Origin: Erodium maritimum
Lineage: Eukaryota; Streptophyta; Magnoliopsida; Geraniales; Geraniaceae
Direction: 5' to 3'
Assembly (NCBI GenBank): GCA_963921825.1
Contig: OY997591.1
Location: forward strand, 43,545,825-43,609,824
Length of the DNA: 64,000 nt
Every line of letters begins with the position of its first letter. Position 1 is the stretch's first letter. A program made the position numbers and the translations under genes. The notes beneath the pieces were generated by a model. It did not search any database and was not told the DNA's origin. It saw only the letters and a list, made by a program, of their open reading frames with translations. Shown piece by piece: positions 35,460-46,263 of the stretch.

Positions 35460-37085
35460 TGTTGGGTGTCGAGGTAGGGTTGGAGATGAACCAAGCCGCA
35501 GAGGAAAATCAATGAAACCAAGAGACAATTAAAACCATGAAACAATTAACAAAGAATGGATTCACAAGAGAAAAAATTAGCACTATTTCTTACCAAAACA
35601 ATAACACCGGGTAATGAATGATTAGCTTGAGTCTCCAAGACGCCTATGTATCCACATGGGAATCAAAGCCACATAGTTCTTCTCTCTGAGGACTCAAGAA
35701 CACAAAAATATATGTGGAACACACCCTTGGCCGAAATTGCAAGGGATAGAAGGGAGAAGTTGTGTTTCCTATTTTTGTCATGTGTTTGTTATGTTGAAAA
35801 AGATGACTTAAAAATACAAACTACATCAACTTGTCAAACTAAAAGCATGGGACAAGTATGGTGTCAAGTAAGGTGTAAATAGGAAAAAGTATGGCTAGAC
35901 AAGATGAGGTTAGGTGGTGAATCACCAACACCTTAATCCTTGTCTTGCTTACTTAGTACTATTAATCAAGACTTGATTAATTAGTTCCAGGGGCCTTGGT
36001 TGCATGGGCCTCTCATGGGCTTCTTCGAACATGGCCCGTGGCCATTCCCAACGAGGTCCCTTGATGCGCTCATCGCCTCCAAGCCTTCCATACCGTAATG
36101 TCTTATTCACTTACGAGCACATGACCCAAAACCTAGTTTTGGTCATGTCCCGAGACAACTCCCTTTTGATCATTCTCCATAAATGTGTCAATTAGTTTCA
36201 TCCTCCGGTGTGACCCTTAGGTTTATGCATTTCAATAGATCAACGTAAAATCCCATTTTACTTGATCCTATTTAAGTGGCAACTAATGAGACTTTAGTAT
36301 TTCCTGACACTGCATAACGAATCGACCATATCGATTCTAACCTTTCCGTCGTCCCTGTCATTATCAATTTATCTCTGATATCCTAATTGAGATAAGGCAT
36401 AAAGTCGTCATCCTTATTATTCTCAATCACTGTTCCTTGATATGTGAGATGACTTAATATATGATACCCACTATCATGGGCATGCCCATGCTATTCTTTC
36501 AGTCACTCTCAATCAAGCGGCCGAGAACCGATATCTTTCTCATACCGCACTATGAGGGATAAATCCCTTAGCCATCTTTCGTGTCACTCATGCAGTCCGT
36601 CCCCAATCCAATCTTGTCCGTTATGGATGCCTTATTACGGACAACGTTAGGCTCAGGTGAAACTCAGTTGTTTACTGCATAGTAATCACAAAGACTCCTC
36701 GATCTAAGGACACATGACAAGCTACGACAATGAGTATGTTCATGACTTGACCTACTGCACATATTCATGTCGTGTCATCCGATATCAAGTCCCACATGAT
36801 ATCTATGATCAGACTCTATAATCCCATTCCAATGACTAACAGAACATAAGCCATAAAGAGTCATCTTTCATACTAGTCGCTTTTAGTGAATCTTTGTTGA
36901 CTAGGGACCCATCGAGTGCGATCTATCTCGATCTATGGTTCTATTCGCATGGTGGGCATAAATCAGAGCACACATCGATATATTTCTCCAACACATAAGT
37001 AATATAAAGCCGTTTTATGTTTATTGCTAATGATGATATATACATTTGGACATTTAGGAGTGAACTACGGGCACCAAGACTAACA
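35460..37085. mobile_element. R1b: older, diverged copy of the 1.69-kb LTR-type repeat (1,626 bp)
   Basis: Same orientation and ends as R1a (TGTTGGG...CTAACA), flanked by CTTT on both sides (35456-35459 and 37086-37089). It differs from R1a by many substitutions and deletions, including a loss of about 50 bases near 36100. It interrupts the LINE ORF1 between SATK and DGLEIQ. Confidence 0.88.
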
Positions 37086-38888
37086 CTTTTGTGGCAGAGT
37101 GTTGTTCGTGGGACCTACTCAACAAAGGATTTGCAGTTGGCACTTTCTTTTCTTGTAAAGTGACTATCCGTTCTATAATTGGAATGGTAATAGAAGGTTG
37201 AGGAGTAACTAGAGGGACTGAATCTGTCAGCATCTCTCCTTGTTGCTGAAGAGAATATTTTCTTGAGGTCTTTGGGATGGATACTAATTGCAGACATGCA
37301 ATTGAAGGATGAGGAACAATAATTTCATGAGTAATATCTCGAACATTCTCCTCTCCTTCATAAGTATCAAGCACCACTAGATGTTGGTCAGAACCTTGAA
37401 TAATCTTAGGGTGTGAATATTTCTCCATTTCAGAGAGCATTGAATGGTGTTGAAGATGATTGGAACTATTAATGTTGTTAACCTTAACTTGCTCCTCCTC
37501 TATAGCCACTAAGAAATTAGGCTCTTGAGTTTGCAGATGCTCAGAACTTGATGAGATGATTGGGTTTAGGGAGCTGTTAAAAGAGTCAGATGAAGTATCC
37601 GAGTTAGCATGAGTTGGCTTAACTAATGGAGGAATTGAGCCTTCCTCCAGGTTATTGACTGATAGTAGAAATAAATCTTTCCTCAGCCTAAGGTGCACTT
37701 GCTTTGAAAAATCTCCCATGACATTAGTGTGGACTAAAACATAGGCAGAATAATGATAAACCCCTTCTTTTTATGAGGATGAACAAACACCATGATTGCA
37801 ATAGAGGAGACTGCAGGCTCGAAGGATTCTTCACACTATCCTTGATAAGGCAAACCTTGAATAGAAATCCAAATGAATTTACCTCCTCTAGAGTGGTAGG
37901 AAAGTTAGTCGGGCTTTAACCAAATCCCTTCTTCCTTCATCAATTCTTCATTATAGCTTTAGTCTGGAAAATGAACAAGAAAAACTTTATTGCCCAAAGA
38001 TTTCAATATAATCTCATAAACTCCCTCAACAGCTATCTTCTTCATTATAGAATCTGCATGCATATTGGTATAATAATCGCAAGACGGGAGCGCTGGATCA
38101 GCTGAGCTTGAACCGTTACAACTCATCCCCTGACTGCTGAGCATTAGCCACATAATTGATTTCTAATAGAAGGAAGTACGATGCTCAAGGTTCTTGTTTT
38201 CCCAAGCTTCTGTGACAAGCAATCTATACTTTTGAACTAAAGAGCCATTGAAACTCTAAATGGCTTGTTGGAGATAGTCTCTGTCAGCTAGATGAACAAA
38301 GTCAAATTTCTTTCCTTTTCTATTTGGTTTAGATGGGAAAATTGCTTTAAGAAGTCCTCCATATGGTTTGAAGAGTTCCTCTAGCCAGAGAGTTGTGGCA
38401 TGCAAGGGTAGATTAAGAACAAAATCCACATAGTTATTTACCTTGTCTCTTTGAGAGGGATTGTTGTTAGAGTGATAAGTGGTTAATGATATATGAGGTG
38501 GTCTAGGATTGTTTCTTGCAGAAGGTACTCTGATTGTGTTTATTGTAGGTATTCCAGATTCAAAACCAGGCGGTGGATAACCTAAAGCCGAGGAAGCATC
38601 ATGCTCCTTCCCTTGTTGATGCAATTATGAGGCTAAGACAATAATAGATCTGAACCTTTTGAGTTGAGATTTGTTTCTTTGAACCCTAAAACTTCTTAGT
38701 TGCAACCCTTTCTTCAGATTCTTGAGCCTCTGAGTTTTGCAACGAACATGAATACTGTTATCTTCTTCTTCCATTGTAATTGTCCTTGAGTCCGACCCGT
38801 TGGCAGAATGTGTTGCCACTTCAATCGCCTGAGTAAGAGACTTCTTTGCTGCCTTTGTTCTTAAAGATGAAGGAATCTAGTGGAGGTC
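37086..38888 (-). pseudogene. LINE ORF1 protein with RRM domain
   Basis: The RRM is in 38256-38624: YVDFVLNLPLHATTLWL (RNP2 region), FKPYGGLLKAIFPS, GKKFDFVHLADRDYLQQ (RNP1 region). Upstream, 38625-38819 has a basic VRCKTQRLKNLKKGLQ segment and 38600 a YPPPGFESG stretch typical of plant LINE ORF1. Downstream, 37054-37719 is a serine-rich, acidic frame. Stops at about 38255, 37958 and 37720 break it. The protein would bind LINE RNA. L2 carries a distinct RRM ORF1. Confidence 0.8.
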
Positions 38889-39047
38889 TTACTGATTGGA
38901 GTATCTTAGAACTCCGGATTTGTCATGAAACATTGTACCCCAAACTTTACGACCATTGTTGAGCTTGGTTGTACCATTGGGAGACCATGCTTACTTGATT
39001 GGTGAAAATCCAAGAGCACGCAATTCTTCATCAGTATACTTACCCAT
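38889..39047 (-). pseudogene. Unrecognised 52-codon coding-like frame with one stop
   Basis: From an ATG at 39045-39047: MGKYTDEELRALGFSPIK, TAA, then AWSPNGTTKLNNGRKVWG and TMFHDKSGVLRYSNQ, then TAA. The composition looks like real protein on both sides of the stop. I do not recognise the family. The ATG is followed by GGTAAGTAT, which also fits a 5' splice site. It may be a captured gene fragment or the 5' part of the LINE. Confidence 0.4.
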
Positions 39048-39667
39048 TTGATACGAGGTGATGATTATGTTGAGGATGAACTAGGATGAACTTTAGTTCG
39101 AGTTACTATAGCTCATATTAGATCATTCATTACATTCAGGGTTTTCCTATTTGTCATTGATTCTGTTCCTTTGATAACTATGTTGTTGTGTTTGACAGTA
39201 GTAATAAAATTACACTCAAAGAAATAAATGCCCATTTGGAGTCACATATTTGAATTTCAACTTATATATTTATTTAAGCATGTGGTGGTCGTGGGATATG
39301 CTTGCTTAGGAGCATGTGTGGAGGGTAGTTTTGATTAGACTAAAGTGGGATTTCTCTGTAATTCGACCTAATAAAAAACATTGATATAAATAAATGGATT
39401 TGGACTATGCAATTGTCACGATATTCTTTTACCCCAAGTCTCCTTTTGTCATTGTTTTTGTTTATATATTTGTTGATTAATATGTTGCAATTCATCTAGT
39501 TGTCGAGAGTACCGCTCAAGTATCCTGCAACGTTTTCTTCTTGTCTTCTTCCTTCTTTCTCAATTATGCCTTGTCATTCACATCATGTTAGTTCAACAAT
39601 TATGTTGGCATCGCATTCTGTGGGCGAGCATGTCAATATATGAAGACAACTCATCCTCTTTTTAGGG
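39048..39667. other. AT-rich non-coding sequence left of U1
   Basis: No coding frame or element ends recognised. It continues at 57912 once U1 is removed. It may be older, worn-down host or repeat sequence. Confidence 0.5.
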
Positions 39668-39672
39668 TTTTC

Positions 39673-40066
39673 TATCACAATTTTGAATCTAATCTGAAGG
39701 AGACAAGAGTAAACAAGACTTGATTCAATCTCTGAAATATAAATTACAGCAAGTCAATCCTAAATGGATACTTTCAGTTCACTACCAGCTACTCTAGATT
39801 AACTCTACAGGTAAGAACACACTACATTAAGCTATGGCTAAATGAGAAAATACCAGTTTGTTCATTGACGCCTCTGTAGAAGCCTCAAGCCTTGCCTTTA
39901 TGCATGACCTATCTGTTTCGGAAGAAGCACCGAAACGATACTGTATCATCCAGATAAACCCACTCGCCCCAAGCGACATCGCCCCAAGACTTCTCTTCTT
40001 TCTATCAAAACGGTGTCGCATCCAAGACAACCTCTTTCCACTCAAGGTCATGACTGGATCATGACA
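39673..40066 (-). repeat. U1 3' LTR (394 bp)
   Basis: Direct repeat of 57513-57906 with a few tens of visible differences. It ends in TGTCATGATCC (minus) next to the polypurine tract. Confidence 0.92.
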
Positions 40067-40632
40067 GAGCATTCCCCTCAAAGAAAGCTTGTCCTCAAGC
40101 TTGACATATAAGCTTGACCTCTAGAGTTCAATCCATATATTATATAAAGAAAACAACCCAACCCATTCCATAGACACTTTGAAGAGCCAAACATTTTTTT
40201 CAACCACCTAACTCTACAACTCCAATCATGAAACTCCAAGACCATAAGAACAAGATCCCACAAGAATACAAAAGGCAACCCATCGTGCTCTTGTTCACTA
40301 GGCAATTCAACACTCCCTAGCACAATGTCCTCATTCTCTTCCCTCATACTGCAATCCTTTGCATCCTTTAATTTATCCTTACCATATCTTCATATGTCTT
40401 AGCTAACAAGACATTAGCTATAATAGAAATGATGGTGGCAGCCCATGTTGCAACAAAGCAATCCAATTATACAGTGTCACAAGTGTAAGAATGATTTACT
40501 TATAGAGAAACCACATGTCATGAACCATTGCATTGAGTTTGAAATCCAAGTAAGTGAGCCAAAAAAAAAGAAGCCAACCATTACCTTTGGCTCATTTCCA
40601 ACGAGCAAGCTCCCTATATTCTCAAGAACAGA
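40067..40632 (-). other. U1 internal 3' part
   Basis: Holds an 89-codon frame (40078-40347, WDLVLMVLEFHDW) without a recognised domain. It is the sequence between S2 and the 3' LTR, and joins to 54542 when S2 is removed. Confidence 0.5.
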
Positions 40633-40637
40633 CATAG

Positions 40638-40830
40638 TGTAACACCCCGTCGTGCCCCACACAGGACCCCACGTGCGGCGATGTTAGGTATGCAGCCCAA
40701 TACACCCCAGCCCCTCTGGTGTATTGTCCACAGACAAATACCAACCTAGGTTGTTGGTGAGACTTGAACCCAAGACCTCACCCTTTATAGCATTTCCTTG
40801 AGTGATGCTATCACCAATTGAGCTGCAGCT
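40638..40830 (-). repeat. SINE-like unit 1, full length, inverted
   Basis: On the minus strand the unit begins CTGCAGCTCAATTGG, resembling an RNA polymerase III A box, and has GGGTTCAAGTCTCACC, resembling a B box, about 50 bases later; it ends GGGGTGTTACA. Such A/B-box heads mark tRNA-derived SINEs. Its 3' end coincides exactly with the start of S2. Confidence 0.7.
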
Positions 40831-40967
40831 TAGGTTCAAGTCTCACCAACAACCTAGGTTGGTATTTGTCTGTGGACAATACACCAGAGGGGTTGGGGTG
40901 TATTGGGCTGCAGACCTAACATCGCCGCGCGTGGGGTCCTGTGTGGGGCACGACGGGGTGTTAGAAA
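40831..40967 (+). repeat. SINE-like unit 2, 5'-truncated, ending in A7
   Basis: Begins at the B box (AGGTTCAAGTCTCACC) and runs to GACGGGGTGTTAG followed by seven A's (the first completing TTAGA). It is palindromic with unit 1 over about 130 bases, so the pair forms a long foldback. Confidence 0.7.
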
Positions 40968-41157
40968 AAAGTGCAGCTCAATTGGTGATAGCATCACTCA
41001 AGGAAATGCTATAAAGGGTGAGGTCTTCGGTTCAAGTCTCACCAACAACCTGGGTTGGTATTTGTCTGTGGACAGTACACCAGAGGGGTTGGGGTGTATT
41101 GGGCTGCAGACCTAACATCGCCGCGCGTGGGGCCCTGTGTGGGACGGCGGGATGTTA
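40968..41157 (+). repeat. SINE-like unit 3, full length
   Basis: GTGCAGCTCAATTGG A-box region at 40968, GGTTCAAGTCTCACC B-box region at 41028-41042, ending GGGATGTTACA. It is about 95 percent similar by eye to units 1 and 2. The tRNA-like part lacks a full cloverleaf, so it is not a tRNA gene. Confidence 0.7.
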
Positions 41158-41340
41158 CAACAAGGTAATTATGGACTGATTTAAAGATTGGGCCGAACTC
41201 GGGCCCAATCAGAACAAGCCTGTATCAGGCATTGACGCGCGCCGGCCGAACTCGTGCGAGCAGAACCCTCGCGCTCGGCTTCCTTCTCGCGCTCGGCCGC
41301 GCAGCCAGGCCCGCCAGAGGCCCACGAATTCGAGCCCGTG

Positions 41341-41347
41341 TATATAA
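41341..41347 (+). promoter_or_regulatory. Putative TATA box of the S2 LTR
   Basis: TATATAA after a GC-rich stretch, followed by a pyrimidine-rich leader (41380-41660). This is a plausible LTR promoter. The GC-rich frames downstream (41458-41861) have no recognised domain, and I regard them as leader. Confidence 0.55.
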
Positions 41348-42338
41348 CCCTCGTTTAGGGTTTCTACATCAGACGAAGCCCCTTCTCTGAATCGCAGCCG
41401 TTTCTCCCTCACTCTCCCTCCATCTCGATCAGATCTCACTCCCGGCCGAGCTTCGTCTTGCCCTCCTCGCCGGCTCGCATCGCCGTCGACAACCAACGAT
41501 CTCAACCCCTCACTTCCCCTGGTCAGTCAAACCACCACCGACCTCCCTCTCTTCCCCCTCGTCTTCTCAGACCGCCATCGTCGCCGCAACCCCCAGCTCC
41601 CTCTTCTCTACGACCTCGAGCGCCGTCCTTTCCACCGCCGTGATCCTCAGATCTCCCGAGCCTCAGCCCGTACCGAGCCTCTCCCTCTTCCACGACAGTC
41701 ACGGCCACCAGAGAAGACGTCTCCACGTTGCGTCCTTCACCTCTTACGATTGGACTTCGCCTGAGAAGACAGAGTTGGCCCGATCGTCAGCAGCTCGGAG
41801 TATTATTAGAGGAAGACTGCCAGGTAGGGAAAGTCTAACTCCTCGAGTATTTCAATACTAGTATGTCTATTAGGTTAATAAAATCAGAAAGGTCCTAGAA
41901 TTGCATATATGATGCGAATACTAGAATAATTGCCTTTGAATTACTAATAGCCGGATGTGTCTAGTAAGCATGTTTAGGATCCAAACAACTAGCATAATTC
42001 GCTTTCAATACTTGGGTTTTGATTTACTGGTAGAGGGGCCGTGATGAGCTCTCGGATTAGTTGTGTGTTAGGCTCACATGCTTGGTTGCTAGTCATTAGG
42101 ATAATCAAGAGTCTAACGAAACTAGATTGAATGCATGCTTGAATGCTTGAATGCCTGAATGCTTAAATGCTTAAATGTTTGAATGCTTGAATGATCGAAT
42201 GCATGCTTGTGTGATTTAATGTTGGATGAATGATTGAGTGTAATTGGTTGTGCTAAAGGATATGATCGGGTGAGTGATAGACAGATTGAGTGCGGATGGT
42301 AAGTAAGATGGTAAGTGTAATTACGGGTATGAATCCCT

Positions 42339-42730
42339 TGTGTGATTGGTTGTGGACCCTGCGGGGCATTGATTGTTTGATCCTACAGACTATTGATTGT
42401 GGACCCTGCGGGACATTGTTTGGTTGATCCTGCGGGATATGGGTTATGGACCCTGCGGGGCATTGGTTAGTGATCCTGCGGGATATGAGTTATGGACCCT
42501 ACGGGGCATTGGTTGAGTGATCCTACGGAACATGGTTTGGTAGATCCTGCGGGAGATTGTTGGGTAGATCGTGCGGGATAATGTTAGGTAGACCCTGCGG
42601 GGTATCGTTTGGCAGATCCTACGGGATAATGGTTAGGGACCCTGCGGGACATTGGTTAGTGATTCGGTTGGATATTGGTTATAGACCTTGCGGGACATTG
42701 ATAGGATGATCCTGCGCGATAATGATTATT
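42339..42730 (+). repeat. Degenerate tandem array in S2
   Basis: About ten alternating units of the type GACCCTGCGGGGCATTGGTT and GATCCTGCGGGATAT, 33-38 bases each. Just upstream, 42128-42192 is a short array of TGAATGCT units. Confidence 0.85.
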
Positions 42731-43229
42731 GTTGACTCGGTATGGTACCTACACCGTTGAGGAGTCCGGTGTAGGATGATAGAATGGTTACTTGAGATTC
42801 ACCCGAGTGTGTGCGTCCTGCGGGAGCATTACCTCGGTTTCCGATGATCTATGGTCCTCTGGACCGAGGGACAATTAGACATAACACAAGGACTATTGTG
42901 GATCGAAGTATGGGATCCGACATGACACAAGAACCTAGTGTTCCGGAGTATTCGGATTGAAGTTGTTAGCGTGATATTCACTTGTTCTCATTTTATGGTT
43001 ATCAAATACTTGCAGTACTTCCCTTTTTATTTCTCATAATACCGGTATTCTTAAGAATTGAGTATTATTTCCTCTTTAGTCTTTTCATAGTATGTTATTG
43101 GGTAATTGTATTAACTGCATATTGTGCGACCGTGCTAAAACCCCTTTTACTACTAAAATGAGGTTAACCTGTTTCTGATTTTCCCTACTGAGCGTAAGCT
43201 CACCCCTATTTGTTTTATCTATTGTTTAT

Positions 43230-46200
43230 TGTCACGCCCCAATTTCAGCGAACCGAACTCGGGACGCGAACATTTTAAAAACATAAAAGCACTTGAAACA
43301 TGTTTTCATGAAACACTTTAAAATACCAATTTAGTTCATCAAAATAATAATTACAGTTTAAAACACGTCCCACCAAGTGGACAAAAGTACAAGGTATCCG
43401 TCACTAGACTCAAAAAGACAAAACCCGGACTCCGCTCCTAGCTCCACAAGCTTCGTGAGCTCACCTAGTCCGTCCCACGAACAGTACCTGTAGGAAAAGC
43501 AGCTAGGGGTGAGCGTTCGCTCACCACCACGGATAACAGACTGACTACGGCATAATTAGTAGATAAAGCCAGTAACACTAAAACCAAACCCAACACCGGG
43601 ACTACAGTCCCCAACTCAAGTACTCAACTGACCCACAACCCGTCACCTTCCTCAACAGACTCGACACTCGATAAAAACAGTGTAGACCCGACACAACTAT
43701 CGACGACCTCCTCAAGGACTCGAACGAAACGACACAACACCAAACAAGATCACAAAGGATCGCACACCAGCTGCTCAGTAACCAATCTCAATCAGGTCAG
43801 GGTTCGACCTATCGCAATTCCTCGACACGAAGTCGGATCAGGCTGTCGACCTTTCAAACTCGCAATTCCTCGACACTAAGTCGGATCAGGCTGTCGACCT
43901 TTAAAACTCGCAATTCATCGACACTAAGTCGGATCAGGCTGTCGACCTTTAGAACTCGCAATTCATCGACACTAAGTCGGATCAGGCTGTCGACCTTTAA
44001 AACTCGCAATTCATCGACACTAAGTCGGATCAGGCTGTCGACCTTTAGAACTCGCAATTCATCGACACTAAGTCGGATCAGGCTGTCGACCTTTAGAACT
44101 CGCAATTCATCGACACTAAGTCGGATCAGGCTGTCGACCTTTAGAACTCACCACCCCAGGTAACCACAATCACAATCACAGGCAAGTTCAATCACACAGG
44201 CACTCAAGGCCACTCAAGACACCTCAACAGTCAAGACTCGGGTTCAACAACCCCACGGCACTCACGACCACCCCAAAACATCAACAGTAAGACACGGGCA
44301 CTCATGGCCACCCAAGACACCAACAATTAAATACGGGCTCTCATGGCCACCCAAACTCAACAATAAATAACGCGGGCTCTCAAGGCCACCCAAACTCAAC
44401 AATAATAACGCACAACAACCTCCGGCATACTCGATGCCTCCAACAGTCCTAAGATTTCTAGTTTCACAAACAACCTCCGGGCATGGTCATATGCCTCCAG
44501 TAAATCAATTATCAACAAGTTCACAGACGACCTCCGGGCATGGTCATATGCCTCCGGTAAATCAATTAACGCTAAGTTCTCTGCCCCTACGACACTACTA
44601 AGTGTCACATGCTTTTCTCATAATCGTTATGATCCCGTATCATGCTTTTCTAATATTTGATAACCTAAATAACCCACGACACCCCGGTGTCACATGCAAT
44701 TCTACAGTTAACTTTCCCTAGTCAGGGCCGAGATCCGGCTACTTTTCCCTACCTCGTATATAGATCCAAAAGCGCTCCAACAAAACCCGAAGTGGACCTA
44801 GTCACTCGCCGAGCTTTCCCTTGCCTCGGTCCGTAGCACGATCTAAAAGAACACAAATTCAAAGTACTTTTAAACTAGTACGAATAAACCGAAAATTAAT
44901 AAACTTAACGCCCAAACGTAACCCCGACAAAGACGATCACTCCCAAACTTCCCAATTATTCGATATTGCCGAAAAAGGACCCGTAAGGGCCAGATTCGCC
45001 CGACATGGCGAATCTGCCCGGTTTTGGTTAATTGCCTTCCGGGGCTCCAAAAGTCCCCAATTTCGTTTCTACGGTCTTAGAATAAATCAAGGAACTCAAC
45101 GCACTTGACGGAATCGAATTCCGACTTATAAATCAATTAATTAACGTTTAAAGTTTCCCAAAACCCGTTAATTACAACTTCTCCAAATTAATTCCAAATT
45201 TCGATTCGATTAGGAATAAGTGGTCCGGGGGACGTTTTAAACCACCCGAACATTAAAACCCGAGCAACCGAGCACGTGGGCCCCACCCAAGAGGCTTGGC
45301 CGAGACCCTAGGGTTTGAGGGAGGGGCTCGGCCACCAAGTGGTGGCTGCTGCCACCTCCGGCCAGCCACCACCCACGGTGGCCGGAGCTCCTCCCGAGCC
45401 TCCGGTCACCGGAAAACGTGAAATTAAACCCCCAAACACCTCTAAAACGTCTCCAACACCTCCCCACCCTCTACACAACCCTAAGCCTTAGTTTATAACC
45501 AAACCCTAGCTCTTGAAAATAATCAAAACGAGAATCGGTTCGGGTATTACCGTAGAGGAGAACGAGGGGAACGGGATTGCTCTTTGCTTTGACTCGATCC
45601 AAGGGCTCGATCACAAACCCTAGCTCAACCTCCCTTCTTCTCTCTTCTTCTCCTTCTCCTTCTCTCTCTAAAACCTCTCTTCTAATTTCTAATTTAATTA
45701 AACTAACAACAAAACTAATAAAAAACTAACACTTTCCCTTTTAAAACCCCATACTCGGCCAACCCTCTCCAACCACACCTTTTCCCTCCAAAAATACACC
45801 ACCATATACTTGACAAGTGTCAAGGTGGGTCCCATACCTTTTGGAAAATATCTAGTTGATATTTTCCAATCAGATTCGCGAAAAACGGACGTTTCGGGCC
45901 CCGAACGGGCACTTTTCCCAAAAATATTTTAAACTGGACGGGCTTCAAGGAAACGGCCCAACTAAGACCGCTACGACGATGGCTAAGCTTTTCGGGTCCA
46001 ACACGGTCCTCGAATGGACCAAAACGTCGCTCGGGTGACTTTTCCAGCGAAAAATCAATCTTTCCCAAAATGACCAGAAAGTTGCCCTGAGTACCCCGTA
46101 ACTCATTTTAGTCGATAACGGGGTCAACTTAAGTCCGGCATGACCCTCGGGGTCAATTTAAGTTAAGTTAAGTGTCTGTCTTAAAAATTTTAAATTTTCC

Positions 46201-46246
46201 TGTTTTTCGCAGGTTTGACTGACGTTGACCAGAAGTGGTTATTACA
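43230..46246 (-). repeat. T3 3' LTR (3,017 bp)
   Basis: TGTAATAACC (46246) to GGGGCGTGACA (43230) on the minus strand. It carries the 48-bp array at 43813-44148 and the palindrome GGTGAGCGTTCGCTCACC (plus strand) at 43508-43525. It is homologous to the T1 LTR. Confidence 0.96.
43813..44148 (-). repeat. Seven 48-bp tandem repeats in the T3 3' LTR
   Basis: Unit containing GTCGATGAATTGCGAGTT and CTTAGTGTCGATG (minus strand), seven copies differing at one to three sites each. The period is a multiple of three, so one minus-strand frame stays open, but this is a by-product of the repeat. An identical array lies at 51818-52153 in the other LTR. Confidence 0.93.
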
Positions 46247-46263
46247 GTCTACCCCCCTTAAAG
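46247..46263 (-). other. T3 polypurine tract
   Basis: CTTTAAGGGGGGTAGAC on the minus strand, directly before the 3' LTR. Confidence 0.92.

Larger units (their letters stand above)
29072..38888 (-). mobile_element. L1: plant L1-type LINE, decayed, minus strand, 3' part displaced by Athila
   Basis: Reading down from 38888: an ORF1 with an RRM, then ORF2 with endonuclease, reverse transcriptase and the start of the zf-RVT region, which is cut at 29071 by A1. When S1 and R1b are removed, the ORF1 and endonuclease text joins up, so both are insertions into this LINE. Many stops and frameshifts show it is ancient. The 5' end is not clearly defined, and the 3' end lies left of A1, beyond the window. 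Confidence 0.85.

Noticed and set aside
40968-41042. A functional tRNA gene
   Set aside because: A- and B-box-like segments are present, but no complete cloverleaf or acceptor stem. The 190-bp repeated unit fits a SINE-like repeat better.
41458-41861. Host gene first exon (proline/serine-rich frames after a TATA box)
   Set aside because: It lies inside the S2 LTR bounded by CATAG duplications, has no recognised domain, and overlapping frames on both strands are open only because of GC-rich composition.
43854-44105. 83-codon frame with repeated RVLKVDSLIRLSVDEL, also at 51859-52110, as a repeat protein
   Set aside because: It arises because the LTR tandem repeat is 48 bp, a multiple of three. 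No start context, no conservation outside the array, and it lies in non-coding LTR sequence.
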